Source of the DNA: Sphagnum compactum | Taxonomy: Eukaryota; Bryophyta; Sphagnopsida; Sphagnales | Direction of reading: 5' to 3' | NCBI GenBank assembly: GCA_965153455.1 | Contig: OZ234494.1 | Location: forward strand, 5,456,001-5,520,000 | Length of the DNA stretch: 64,000 nucleotides | Shown here: positions 24,154 through 36,075 of the stretch, in pieces | Layout of the letters: each line of letters begins with the position of its first letter | Numbering within the stretch: the stretch's first letter is position 1 | Translations under genes and position numbers: made by a program | The notes under the pieces: model-generated | Database searches by the model: none | Told to the model about the DNA's origin: nothing | The model's input: only the letters and a program-made list of their open reading frames with translations

Positions 24154-25036
24154 CCAATCTTGGGTGGGTAATTGTTTTACCTACGTATACCCATGAATAT
24201 ATTGTGGAAAATACATATTACCCTGCCCAGCTGGTAATTTTTTGTTACCCTTTTAATCAACCTATCCAACTCCTAAACGTTTCAAAATTGATTAAACCTT
24301 TTCTTTTTAGTATATATTTGAGGTTTAGCCCTAAATTCCAAGGGAGGGTAATTGTTTTGAAGTGGGTAAAAGGATGGTATATGCCAAAATCATTCTACAA
24401 CATATTGTATGCATTTCCATGTTTTGCAATGCATGTGACTATGATAGACCTCTAAAATTATGCTGAATAATGGTTGAACATGTTTTTTTTTTGACCTTTT
24501 ATTTATGTTTGTAACATTAATTACCATGAACAATTTTTTTTACCATATGCTCTTGAAATACCTTTAGATTTTATTGTGTGATTTTCCATCATAAGCATTC
24601 TTTTAATGTATTCTTGAGGCTATTGACTAGTTTGATGTTATTTTTTTAATTTTCTGTTATTATAAAATGTTTGAAATTTCAGAGGTCCCTGGTTGTCGAG
24701 GAAATTGCTAAAGTAATTGTCTTTCTCCACTTCAAAAATGTGCCAGAATTTTGTAAATAGTTTCATTTACCCTACATATTTTACACACTTATATCCACAT
24801 CAGATGTAAAGGGTAAATGATGAATATTTTTCCTTCCTCTGCCCTTGTGAAAAGGGTAAATGATCTTCATTTACTATTGACACTATCTGAAACAACAATT
24901 TTGCAAAGCTTAATACCCTCACCTTTACCCAGTTTGGAAAATTCAAGCCTACATGTGCCTTCATAAAGTTGATATTAAAAATTTTATATTTACCCTTACC
25001 TAGCTAATATACTAAAATATACCCACCCAAGACTAG
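24154..25036. mobile_element. Probable non-autonomous hAT element with GGGTAAA subterminal motifs
   Basis: Left end near CAATCTTGGGTGGGTAATTG, right end ATACCCACCCAAGACTAG (ending 25036) in inverted relation. More than ten GGGTAAA / TTTACCC copies cluster inside. Part aligns with copy A 5820-6400, so insertion likely predates duplication. No target duplication could be confirmed. Confidence 0.5.
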
Positions 25037-25742
25037 AGCTAACCTTCTAAGTGAGTTTTAGAGTTGGATTGGGATTGGATAGATTTTTAATTAACAAACT
25101 AGCACTCTAACATTTATCTTCTTACAGTTTGTCTCAAAAAAAATTTGTTGTTTTCTTTTTAACTTTCTAAATTATGATCATGGTCACATTTAAAGGAGTT
25201 GGATTGTGAAGCAATCACATCCCACCCTCTCATCTAGACCTAAATCACAATGCTCACACAAGATTTTCTCTGGTGCCTATTTTAATTTTATCACTATGGC
25301 AATTAACATTGTAAGTGAAGTTTGATTAGATTAGAGTTGGATAGATTTCTAGGAAACCTGCACTCTTACATCTCTCTTTTCTTATATTTCTTGGTTGTTC
25401 TTCTTGAGAAACTTTTGTAATGGTTAACAATAGACTTTTTTCATGGGGACCATTTTGACCTAGTTTGCAACTTGGTGAGTATTAGCATTAGTAAAACAAT
25501 TGTTTTCTGAGGTTTTCAATGACCAGTTTTCACCCCAAAACATGATGAATTCATCTGATTTTGATAAAAATAACCAAAAAAATTCCAGATTTCTATGTTA
25601 GGTCCCAACAGATAGTCAGCAATATAATAGGATGCTTTCACCTAAATCTTTTGATGGAAGACTACCACTTTGGTACATCACAAACTGAAAAAGCAAACCC
25701 TGATTATCAATGTGATTACCTAGAGTTGGATTGTGTAGTGAT

Positions 25743-26188
25743 GAGTGTTGGTCAGTTAAAGAGTTTTGACCCAGTTATCAACCTGAGTATTGATAACCTA
25801 TCGATCAATTTTTGATAACCGGTTAATAACCTAATTGTTCGGTATTGAATTTTTGAATCTTAATAACCTACCCAGATGATTTAGTTATCATCTAGGTGAA
25901 TTATAAATCTTACAATGCTAGGCATGTTTATGATACAAAGTAGAAATATAGAAGAAAAAAATAATTTAACCCTATATCTTGCTAATAACTAGCAAGATAA
26001 ATGACATTTATTGACCAATTATTTGCTAACCTATCCTTATACATAATCAATCAACAATGGTTATTAGCCAAGAAATATTGATAACCTAGTTGACGATTTG
26101 AATTGATATTGGAAACCTAACCAACACTCAACTTTTTATAAATAGGGTACCCAATTATTATGAAAAAGTAAATAACCAGCAAACACTG
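25743..26188. mobile_element. Copy B-specific non-autonomous hAT insertion, 446 bp
   Basis: Ends GAGTGTTGGTCAGTTA and AATAACCAGCAAACACTG are inverted relatives. Flanks GTAGTGAT (25735-25742) and GTAGTAAC (26189-26196) match 6 of 8. The paralogous site in copy A (7275-7300) is empty, which supports insertion after duplication. The interior is dense in ATAACC / GGTTAT motifs, the same word found next to its termini. Confidence 0.7.
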
Positions 26189-26233
26189 GTAGTAACTCCA
26201 CCCACACCAAAAATGTGAGCCTTTACCAATGTC

Positions 26234-26770
26234 TAGTGTTGGGTGGGTATATTGATATTTAATATATCAGTCAAGTTAGGGTGAATTCCAAAATTCAAAA
26301 AATGTATTGGGTGAGTTAAGGCATATGTAAGCTTCAACTAACCAAGGCTAAGGGTGTGTAGGCTTTGCAAAATTATTGTTTTCAGTAAAGGTGAAAATAA
26401 ATGACAAACATTTACCCTTTTCATTAGAGGTAAATATTTTCCTCATTTACCCTAGATTTGGCATTTGGATATAAATGGATAAATGTCATTAAAATCAAAA
26501 TTACACAAGTATGGCACATCGCGAAGTGGAAAACAACAATTGATTATGCAATTGGCATTGGAAACTACAAATTCTTTTGCCTTGGTGAAGATAAACCTAA
26601 AATACATATTAGGCTGGCAAAATAGCAACAGGGAAAGTCTGAAATTTACCAGTTGGCTAGGGTAATCAAAAGAGTAGCCAAAACAAATTATGCAGTGAGT
26701 AGGGTATATATTTACCCTGATATATACTTGCAGATGTATCCGAGCAAAAGACTTACCTGCCCAACCACTG
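26234..26770. mobile_element. Non-autonomous hAT-like element (copy B, shared with A)
   Basis: Left end TAGTGTTGGGTGGGTATATT, right end TACCTGCCCAACCACTG. TTTACCC / GGGTAAA motifs recur inside. Orthologous to 7338-7884. Comparing both copies' flanks suggests an original target duplication ending in ATGTCT. Confidence 0.55.
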
Positions 26771-28169
26771 AAGTCTATCACATCCAAAATAGTAAGTACA
26801 AGAAACAGCTAGTGAAGTAGTACATGTCCTTTTGATTTGCACCATTTGTGGTCATTATTAGAATGGCAAGTGGTGGTGGTGGTGGGGACCAGTTTACACT
26901 CACAACAGTTATTGCTTGTGTCTCTTTTGAGTTAAAGACATTAAGACCTTGCAAGTTTTTTCAAGTGGAGGAGTATCATCATATACAATGCTAATAAAAC
27001 TTCATTTACAAGCTTCAATGCATGGGTTCCTCCCACAATGGCCAAACCATCCAAAGACTTTCCTTTTTCTTCTTTTTATTTTTTTTCCTCATGTGTATAC
27101 TTGTAGATCCATGGTGTTGGTTCATCAAGGCAGCCAATGTTTCTGATAAATCATGTGTGAATAAGTAAGTCAGCTGTTTTGTTTTTGTTTTTTGGACCAC
27201 ACTGGCATTTGGCAGATATCCAAAAAACCTTCTGCATTTACATAGTTGGGCACTTTGTGAAAAGTACTTACACATAAGTACATGATTAACTTCCAAAGAA
27301 TGAGAAGGCAAAAGACCAGTGACTCATAAGTTTGTGTTTGTATCTTGCAATGATATTTTTTCAAATAAAATTAATTAGGAAAAAAATTAAATTAGTGTAA
27401 ATTCAAAAAAAAATTGCTAACTTTTTTGGAATTTTTTTCAGGGTGAGCTTTTGGGTGTTTATTCAATGTTTATCTCCATTTGGCTGAGATTATTACCCAA
27501 TTATTTTTACATCAGTTTCGCTTAACAATTTTCGAGAGTCCAAAAACCTCACTAATTGATGTGAACTTGTGAAATAATGTTATGGAAAGCACCAACCCCA
27601 GCTGGCGGTTATTTTCCAAAAATAAACAATAACCAGCCAACACTACCTAGTCTGGACTCCAGACCACAAATTATTATTATTTCAATGCTAGATTATTTCA
27701 GCAAAAAGTGCTGATTATCAGTAGTAAGACAGTGCATCTTGGCATTTTTGGGCACTCATGGCACTTCCTTTGTTGGTGTGTAAAAAATTTAGCAAAAAGG
27801 AAAGTGATACAAACCACAGATACCACAGTATACATGCTTGTAAAGATTTGAAGCAATACAACTAGATAACCCTTAGAATTTGCTTTCTAAATCAAAGGCA
27901 TTTTGCCGTGTTCCATTCCTATTTGTTGCATGATGCAATACATTCTTCATCAAAGTAATTTCTCTTTTTTTGAAAAGTATATTTCATTCAATTTTGTTCT
28001 ATAACAACTTGTCACATGTCTCTTTCTGAGATTAGGGTGAGAGGTATTATTGTTGTAGGTAAAGCCTGAGGTCATGGAGTTTACGGGAACAAGTAACCAT
28101 GCAAGGCAAAGCCAAACATAGACATGTATTTCAATAAAGCCCATCCCCTAAAGCTTGTGGCCAAGGGCT

Positions 28170-29010
28170 TTACCATGGGTAAAGACCATAGCTGCAAGGC
28201 AGTGTGGTAGCAAGAAGACAAGCAAGCTTTACAATCTTCGTAAAGCTTGTGGAGAGGGTAGGTGGGTTTTCCAATTCAAGAAATGGAAGAAACTTTTCAT
28301 CCTGTAACATGGTGTCCCGATACACGGTTTTTAAGAAAGCTAGGTCTCTATGTTCCTTTCTTTTGGCTTCCAAAACTTGTACCCCAAATTGAATTTCTAA
28401 GGAGGAACAAAGGATCATTGGACCAATGTTGGTCTGGTACATAGGCATGTGCCTGGTACCAATACTGGTATCAAGGGCCCTTTCAATGTCATATGACCTG
28501 AGGCCATACTAGGTCTTGTACAGATCCCAACAAATTTGAGTTGTTAAACCAAATCTAAAATTGTTCAAAATCTCTAAGTTGCATTGTATTGAATCCAAGT
28601 CTTTGAGGTATTCAAGAATCATATCTCTAACAAGGGGATGGGTGAGGAACGTCTCAAATGTTTCTTGTTGTAGACCATTGTCTAGACCCTTCATTTGTTC
28701 CATGACGAACAAGGCCATATTCCTTGAAATTTCTGTAATTATCTTTTGAGGTTGTCTTTGATACTGTCGCAAGTTTTTGGGGGCTACACTTGATAGTACT
28801 TCAAGAGCAACAACCTCTTCTACTTTAGTGCATCAACTGTTACTTTTTTCGAGTTTTACACCTCCTAACACATTCTTGAGTGTCATCCTTTCTCTTTTGT
28901 GCATACCAAGCTTCATGCTCGATAATTTGTCCAATTTGCTAAAACTTTTCAAATCCTTCTTTGTTTCTTGGTTCTCTAAACAAAGGTGCCATGATAACAC
29001 CTAGCCAAAA
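28170..29010 (-). pseudogene. Unidentified decayed protein-coding stretch
   Basis: Two consecutive minus-strand frames (28772-28509 and 28448-28170) have ordinary protein-like composition (for example FLTHPLVRDMILEYLKDLD and FLPFLELENPPTLSTSF) and sit close together, separated by stops. A shorter continuation upstream (to about 29000) is broken by stops. No family recognised; a decayed host gene or transposon protein is possible. Confidence 0.3.
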
Positions 29011-29144
29011 CCTGCAATCAAGACACAATGCAAATAACTTCTTCAGTGGTCACTACTAGGTGTAGAATGGAACATTCAATAGGAGTTATAGTAACTATTT
29101 TCCTAGTTTTTTCAAATGGTTAAGATTCACCTAAGGTCCAATGG

Positions 29145-29755
29145 GGTGAAAGCACACTAAGGTGGAGTACTTTTCAGCATATGTGAAGTCCGTACTAGTG
29201 TTAAAATAAAAGTCCATTTTACATTATAGTAGAATAAATTATATTACACAAGCCATATGGCAAGACTAAACAATTTTTTTACTTTTAAACTTTATCAATT
29301 ATAGATTAATTGTTTCAAAAATCTACGTTTAAAAAATGAGAAGTTGAATTATGTATTCAAATGAATAAAGGACTTTATGAAAAAATCCATATTTCATAAT
29401 ATATCTTAATTTATGATTTTAAAAATCTTTAAAAATTGTCTTCCTTTGTATCAATGGCATCACATTACTTTCTATGTTAAGAAAAATCATTCAACTAAGC
29501 ATTTTAGTAGATATAATGAGTCCATAATCATATGATACGGACTGTGACATTGGGTTTCTGGCACTTCAAAAGTCCAATATGTTATGGTAATTCAAAATCT
29601 ATTCATGAAATTCATACAATGTGATTATATCACATGTAATATTATTTTTTTGAGTCCTTTTCACATATTATTCATTTATATTTGCTCCATGGCCCATGAT
29701 TGACAATCCAACAAAGTGTGATAGGATTATGTACTCCACCTTAGTGTGTTTTCAC
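29145..29755. mobile_element. Inverted-repeat element, about 610 bp, 7-bp flanking direct repeat
   Basis: Ends carry 26-bp inverted repeats (GGTGAAAGCACACTAAGGTG... and the complement of the same at 29731-29755) with one mismatch. Direct repeats CCAATGG flank it (29138-29144 and 29756-29762), though their exact length is ambiguous because they abut similar bases. The interior is strongly AT-rich and non-coding. The family is not identified. Confidence 0.7.
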
Positions 29756-29762
29756 CCAATGG

Positions 29763-30760
29763 TCACTTCCAGATATAAAATTAAAACATTCAATAGGAGC
29801 AACAGTAACAAATTTGCATGCACTTTGTTGAATTGAAGTTTCAACACATATAAAAAGATAGTGTTCGAGACTCATAGAGGTGTTATGAAGAGCATCGACG
29901 TTTCATTGTCATCTCCATCGTCATTCTCCTCCACAAGATAGTTTACTATCATAAAGGTTTGTCATACCAAATCACTAACCCTATTCCCTTTAGGACTAAC
30001 ACTTGGTAGTTAGCAACATTACATGTTCACAAACTGTAAGCTTTTAAACACCTTCAACGTCCTTCTTGCAAAATTCCTGCGTATGTTTCTAAAACTAGGT
30101 TGAGTTCTACAAAGCTCCCACCTACAAATTTCAAAACCCCCCATGCCTCAAGTCCATTTTCCCAACACCCTCAAACCTCTTGATGCTTATGCAACTCAAA
30201 ACTCTAACCTCTACACCTCTATAAACCTCCCAATGACGATGTAAAACATGCTCAATCCATTTCCAAGCATCCTGAAAGCTCAAAGCTCCCGCGCACCTTC
30301 ACGATGGGCAATGGCAAGGAGCTCATTAAACCCTATCCCCTACCACGAATGGTTACGATTCTTTAGGTCAATATATAAGACTCATGAACCATTGATTTTA
30401 CAATGGACGTTGATTCAAGTTCGTGCATAAATATTCATTCAATTGTTGTGTTTTTCATCCAAAAATAAATAGATTAAACACTCAAAGCATTGGTTACTAT
30501 GTTTAATGAATGATTTTGGGACCTTTGCCATGTATGGTTTAATTTCATCTTTTGCAAGGAATTATTATGATATATTTGTACTATATTTGTGAAAACAAAA
30601 TCAATATATCTAATTAGTTTAAGTGTAAACCCAAAAAATGTAAAGTATCAAACATTGGTTACACTTCTTGTGGTACATGTTACCTTGACTGCACCCTTGT
30701 ACTTCGAGATTTGTTGAGGTTGTCACCAAGGTAAAGATGTGGAAACCAAGGAGGAAGAAG
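29763..30760. other. Intergenic DNA, no gene recognised
   Basis: Short frames only (the longest is 60 codons, at 30248-30430), without recognisable similarity or splice context. Confidence 0.3.
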
Positions 30761-31341
30761 GACCTAAACTACAAGAAATCACAACTTTTTTAAAATGTTA
30801 ATTTGACCGAAGTGTTCATTTTGATTAGAAATGATGTCCATCTTGATTAATGGGTGGGGCATGATACACACATGTTATATTTTACTAATATATTCAACTA
30901 AAGTGACCTTTTTGATAGGTTTTAATTGGACATTTAGTCAAAAGGGATAAACAAAATAATAAGGTTCATCAAGATGACCATGGTTTAGTCAAATTGGACA
31001 TATTAATTTAATATTAGTTAGGTAGGCTTAGGCCAAGGCTACCTACATACCTAGCATACCTAATTAACTGGCCTATTATAACTAACTTACTAATCTATTA
31101 ATTAAGTCTAGGTTACCTATTTAGATAATTAATAGTCTATTAATAAGACCTAGGTACCTACTACCCACCTAACTTAATAAGTTATAGCTAGGTAGCCAAG
31201 TTGAATCTCTTTACAAGGTATGTAATTTTCTAAAGGCTAGTTAGCTCTAGTTTAGTTAACTAGGTCTAATCTACCTAACTTATCAACCTACTTGCCTACC
31301 TACCCATTCTCCCTACCCTACTTACCTAAGATTTACCTATT

Positions 31342-31982
31342 GGGTCAAAGCATGAATGGGGTACCCCCTCAAGAACACGAAGGACTCACTCTTAAGTATT
31401 CAAATTCACCTTTTTTCTTTTTTTTCTTATGACCTATTTTAGATTTTCCCTATTTTTTTCATGTCAAATTAAATAATTTTGTTCCAAATTTTACATAAAC
31501 ATCTAGAATATCTATTGTTTTCACTCATGAAAGTAAGAATAGTAAAATTTATCCAATGTGGGCCATGTTCTATCAATGGTCCAAAATTCTCAAAATTTTC
31601 ATTGTTTGAAACTTTTTGCATTGCAATAAGGCACTTGGTTTTTATTACACATACATTTTATGTACATTAGTACCTAAGGTGTTTGTGGTAAGAATCTTGG
31701 CCAAAAGAATTGTTTAAACATTCCTTATGAGCCTTTGAACCTTTTTTTTTTCTCTTGAAACAAAGTTTTGGATATTTTCCAAAACTTGGTAGGAATCTGG
31801 AAACATGTTCAAATTTGACATGTTATGCATATATCAATACCTTAGTAATGTATCTATCCATTAAAAAAAAATCAAACTTTCAATACGAATGTGCCATTAA
31901 GTTACAACATGTTTCAAGTGAAGGGGTCCACTCGATATGAAAGAAGACAGTCCTTTTTGGTACCCTAATCGTGCTTTGACCC
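31342..31982. mobile_element. Inverted-repeat element nested in a CCTA array, 641 bp
   Basis: Left end GGGTCAAAGCATGAATGGGG, right end the complement of GGGTCAAAGCACGATTAGGG, about 24 bp with a few mismatches and both including GGTACC. The element interrupts a CCTA-rich array. Target duplication cannot be read because the flanking array is repetitive. Class unassigned. Confidence 0.6.
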
Positions 31983-32449
31983 TACTTACTTTACTTACAT
32001 ACCTACTTTAACAACTAGCCAACCTACCTACCTACTTACCTATCTATACCTACTAAATTAATTTAACAACCTCCCTATTTCCCTACTTACATACCCTAAC
32101 AATCTATTTACATACCTACCTACATACCTACCCACCTATTTACTTACCCTACCTATCTACCTACCTACCTACAACTACCTTGATTTGTTTAATCACATGA
32201 TGAATGAAATTGGAATTAGAAGACTCATTATTTTCATTATTTAAATTTTGTTTTAAGAACTTTATTTTAGCATTTATAAAATATATTGATTTCATTCAAT
32301 AAATTTTTGAATAAAATTCAACATTATGTTTTTATTTGCTTCATTTGACCAAGATTTGAAACAAAAAAAAATGTCAACTTTGGGATTTTTTGACGACTTC
32401 ATAGTTAAGAAAATAAAACAAAAACTTACCAAACCTTTACCAACAAAAG

Positions 32450-32520
32450 GTGGTGTTGCTTGATGGCAAGGGCATTGGGATGCCTCCATGAGGTCTTGGG
32501 TTTAAATTTGAGCAAATCAT
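32450..32520 (+). repeat. tRNA-like (SINE-like) head
   Basis: TTGCTTGATGGC resembles an internal promoter A box and GGGTTTAAATTT, about 35 bases later, resembles a B box. No intact cloverleaf is evident. Likely a SINE head or chance similarity. Confidence 0.3.
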
Positions 32521-32881
32521 GTGTATGAAATTTGTATGTGGTCATGTAATATACATTGTACATGTACATTGTAGATGTATGGTTGTAGATAGGGTATAAG
32601 TAAATATATGCCTATTTACCTTTTGCAACATATGATGCCACATCACTCTCAAAGATGTAATATAATGATGACACATGGCATAAATCAAACCATAAATAAT
32701 GATGACTCAATTGACTAATGATCAAATTGACAATTAGTCATTTTGACTAGTCAAAATGTCCCATAACCCCATGGTCAAAAAGATTTTGTCAAAATCAACT
32801 TGTCCAAAATAGCAATTTGATCAAATTGGACAAAGGGGTAAACATTAGAAGGAATTTGCAAATAAACAACTAGATTTACAA

Positions 32882-33625
32882 CTAATTTTTAGTCGTAATT
32901 ACCATATGCAACTTACTAAAAGGCCTAGTCACCTTGGACAAGTCATATAAATAAGCAAAATCAGGCCTTGTGCACACCATAACATGCATGATGATTCCAA
33001 CAATAGTTTTGATTAGAATGTCCTTCATGGCAATTTCATCTTCAATAGTAATTGGGGCCATACTTTTGTTCAGTTTAAAACTTGCTTGAAATGGAGGAGT
33101 CACAAGATGGCACGAATCATTTTAAATCGGGCCAATATGTCATTGAAATATTTTTCTTGGGACAAATGGATCTTCTTAAATTTTTTTGTTTAACTTGGAT
33201 ACCAAGACAATAGGCAATTTCACCACTATTAGTCATCTCAAATTCCTTAGACAATAATTCTTTGGTGTAAACTAATAAGGCTAAATGATTGTTCATTAGG
33301 ATAGTGTCATCAACATACAACCCTATGATAATTATCATAAAATGCCATTGTTAAATTTGAAGATGTACCCCCTAGTATTATTTGTTGGACATTTTTTAGC
33401 ATTACATAATTGATCAAAAATCAAATTAGGTTGATTACCCGCTGAACTTATAAAACCTCTATATGATTTTGGTAAGGGACATAATAATTGAAGTGTGATT
33501 TCTTTAATGGAATATATAACTTCTGCTTCTATTAATTGATTTCTTAAAATTAAAAAAATCCAAGAAAGATGTGATATTTTCATCATCTTTCATTTCCAAC
33601 TTGGAAACTTTTTTTTAAGATAACA
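32882..33625 (-). pseudogene. Copia gag fragment joined to reverse transcriptase fragment
   Basis: Read on the minus strand, 33625-33340 resembles the middle of copia gag (a MKDDENITSFLDF stretch, then LLCPLPKSYRGF). It passes directly into reverse transcriptase: GLYVDDTILM near 33320, the EFEMTNSGEIAYCLGIQV stretch, then MVCTRPDFAY near 32960. Protease, integrase and much of the polymerase are missing, so a large internal deletion joined gag to RT. Several stops and frame changes occur. Confidence 0.7.
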
Positions 33626-33889
33626 CACTACAAAAAATCCTGGCTTTTTTGACTAGGAATTTCAGTAAAAAAACCCTCCCTATGGTCTTTTTGCCCCCAT
33701 GTCCAACTTGAACAAAGTGCCATTTTGGACAAGTTGATTTCAACCCAACCATTTTGACTTGGTCTTTTTAATCAAGTTTTTTTTTACTAGGTTTTTTTTA
33801 CTAAACCATTGTGACAATAATATAACTTGGGCAGCAATTAAAAATATATATTATTTAAATTATTTTACTTAAAATTAATATGAAAATAT

Positions 33890-35470
33890 TAATTAATTAC
33901 CTTACCCTACCCTACATACCAACTTAATTAATAAACCTGATAATTAATGCCAAAAATAATTTATTATTTACCTACCAACCCTATGTTTTAGGCTTAGGCT
34001 AGGACACCTAACCTAGCCACCTAGGTTTGACCAAGCCCCTTAAACTAGGCCAAGCCCCCTAAGCTAAGCCAAGTCACCCAGGCTAGGTGGTTTAGTAGGC
34101 TTTGCAATTTAGGCTACTTAATTAGGTCACTTAAGTAGCCAATGTCACGTAGGTTGTATGTGTGGGGACTTGAATTCTTCACCTCCACATTGAGGAATCA
34201 AGTCCTTAACCATTGCACCACCACCCCATAGTGTGATTTGTTTTTGACAACATATTGTAATCAACTTCCATGAATTTTTTTTCAACATATTGCATTACAT
34301 GAACTTGAACTTTTACACTACTTACATAAATAGGTAGGTTATAAACAGGTTAGCAGGTAGGTAGGAGGTATTTATTAATAAATGCATGTACTTAAGTAAC
34401 ATGTAGGTTATAGTTTATTCAACTTCATAGGTACTTACTAGGTCTATGTTTATACCTACCTACGCTTATGTTATTTAATAGGTTATGTAGGGTTTAGGGT
34501 TTAGGCCTATAATTAATAGATCTAGCCTAGGCATACTAGGTAGGTAGCCTAGCCTATTAAGTAGGTCTAGTCTTAAGTTATCGACTTAATACTAGGTTAG
34601 GCTACTTATCTAGCAGCCTAAGTGGCCTTGCCTAGGTTAGCTACATACCTACTTAATAAGCTTACGTGGCCTCAGTAACTTAAGTTAGGCTACGTAGTTA
34701 CTTAGTAGGCCTATGTTAGGCTACCTAGGTAGCCTAGGTTAGGTTACATACTTATTTCATAGGCCTAGGTTAAGCTAACCTAGGTTATCTAGGTTAGGCT
34801 ACATACCTATCTAATAGGTTTAAGTAGCCTACGTTAAGTTATGTACCTACTTAGGTAGTCTAGGTTAGGCTATGTACCTATCTAGGTAGCCAAGGTTAGG
34901 CTATGTACCTACCTAATAAGCCTAGGTGGCTAAAGTTAAGCATAGGTGGCTTAAGCTAGGCTACATACATACTTAGTAGGCCTGAATGGCCTAAGCTGAG
35001 CTACCTACCTTGTAGGCCTAGGTGGCCTACGCTATATAGTAGCTACTAGTAAACTTCGATAACCTAGGTTAAGTTACCTTATACTTAGTAAACCTAGGTG
35101 GTTTAACTACTTACCTAGCTAGTAGGATAAACTACCTACCTACTAAACCTAGGTGGCCTATGTTATTCACCTAGTGGGCCTAGGCTAATAGGCTACCTAC
35201 ATGGGTAATAGGTCTACCTAATAAGCCTAGGTCACCTAAGATACCTACCTAGAAAACTTACACTACTTAGTTATAGGCTACTTAGTAGTCCTAGGCTATG
35301 TCCTAGGTAACCTACTAGATACGTCTAAGCTAAGCTATTTAGCTAGGCTACTAGTTAGGTTAATACTTAACAAATATCCTACTAATTTATTAAATATGTT
35401 AGGTTAGATGGATAGTCTAGGCCTAACCTAACCTACTAATTATGTTAGGTTAGGTAGGTAGCCTAGGCTT
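33890..35470. repeat. TAGG/CCTA-rich degenerate satellite
   Basis: About 1.6 kb made of shuffled words such as CCTAGGTTAGGCTACCTA, TAGGTAGG and ACCTACCTAC. There is no fixed long period. Two telomere-like TTTAGGG words occur at 34493-34506. Related arrays lie at 30990-31340 and 31983-32180 in the neighbouring CACTA-like element. Confidence 0.8.
34160..34224 (-). repeat. tRNA-like (SINE-like) head inside the CACTA array
   Basis: On the minus strand, TGGTGCAATGGT (34209-34220) fits the polymerase III A box consensus and ATTCAAGTC (34168-34176) fits the B box at 8 of 9 bases. Spacing is tRNA-like. No clear downstream SINE body was recognised. Confidence 0.4.
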
Positions 35471-35820
35471 AACAAATAGGCTAAATCAGCAAATGAATAT
35501 GGTTCATTTGACTAAATGTTAAATCATAATGGTCAATTAAGTTAAGGGTCAAATCAAGATGGTCAATTTGACTAAACCCTATCCATTCAATAGGGCCAAT
35601 TTGACTAAGCCACGGCCATTTTGATGGACATTTGTCCATTTTGACCAAATCTTCGGCTTGACGCTTGGTTAAAATGGTCACTTTAGTCAAATGTTCTAAT
35701 CAAATGTAGCATGTGTTTTTCATGCCCCAAACCTTTAGTCAAAATGGACATACCTTTTGGTCAATGTGGACATTTCGGTTAGGTTGGCCTTTTGAAAAGT
35801 TGCATTTTCTTGTAGTGACA

Positions 35821-36075
35821 ATTGTTACTTTGTCCAAATGTTCATACATTAACATTAATTTAAGGACATCCCACACTACCTTAACAATTTTATGTGGTTT
35901 GATTGCCTTTATCTAAGCATCCCCTAAATTGAAAAAACTATTGAAAACGTAGCCTTATTATCTCTTAACTTCCATGGCTTTTGTGTGGCAGGACCTGTAG
36001 CACTAAAATCAAGTTTTGTGCCATCAATTAAAGGTATTACATCAATCCTCATTAAAATCATTTTTAATACTTGAA
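35821..36075 (-). pseudogene. Copia gag N-terminal remnant (other side of the CACTA insertion)
   Basis: On the minus strand the translation includes LIDGTKLDFSATGPATQKPW and, in a shifted frame, IKAIKPHKIVKVVWDVLKL and EHLDKVTIV, resembling the start of copia gag. It runs into the CACTA element, and the gag similarity resumes at 33625 on its far side. Frameshifted and not functional. Assignment is moderate because gag is poorly conserved. Confidence 0.45.

Larger units (their letters stand above)
16950..27860. repeat. Copy B of the segmental tandem duplication
   Basis: Head-to-tail partner of 1-9740. It keeps the full AP2 gene. Compared with copy A it lacks the 1055-1495 insertion, the second unit of the 2735-3440 direct repeat and the 8030-8620 insertion with its minisatellite. 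It gained a hAT-type insertion at 25743-26188. These differences date events relative to the duplication. Confidence 0.85.
30767..32870. mobile_element. Decayed CACTA-like element with TAGG/CCTA array
   Basis: The left end reads AACTACAAGAAATCACAACT, one base from a CACTACAAGAAA terminus. Subterminal TTTGACC / GGTCAAA and CATTTTGA words occur at both sides (30800-31000 and 32740-32830), as in 33626-35817. CCTA/TAGG-rich arrays occur at 30990-31340 and 31983-32180, split by another element. The right terminus is missing. Confidence 0.45.
33626..35817. mobile_element. CACTA (En/Spm-type) non-autonomous element, 2192 bp
   Basis: Begins CACTACAAAAAATCCTGG and ends TTTTCTTGTAGTG; the outer 13 bp are inverted copies. 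Flanks carry the 3-bp target duplication ACA (33623-33625 and 35818-35820). Subterminal CATTTTGAC / GTCAAAATGG words are repeated near both ends. No transposase remains. The interior (33890-35470) is a TAGG/CCTA-rich array. Copia gag sequence lies on both sides, so it inserted into a copia element. Confidence 0.8.

Noticed and set aside
27590-27650. Short hAT-like inverted pair CCAGCTGGCGGTTATT / AATAACCAGCCAACACTA
   Set aside because: About 50 bp only and no flanking duplication; treated as a possible relic, not a called element.
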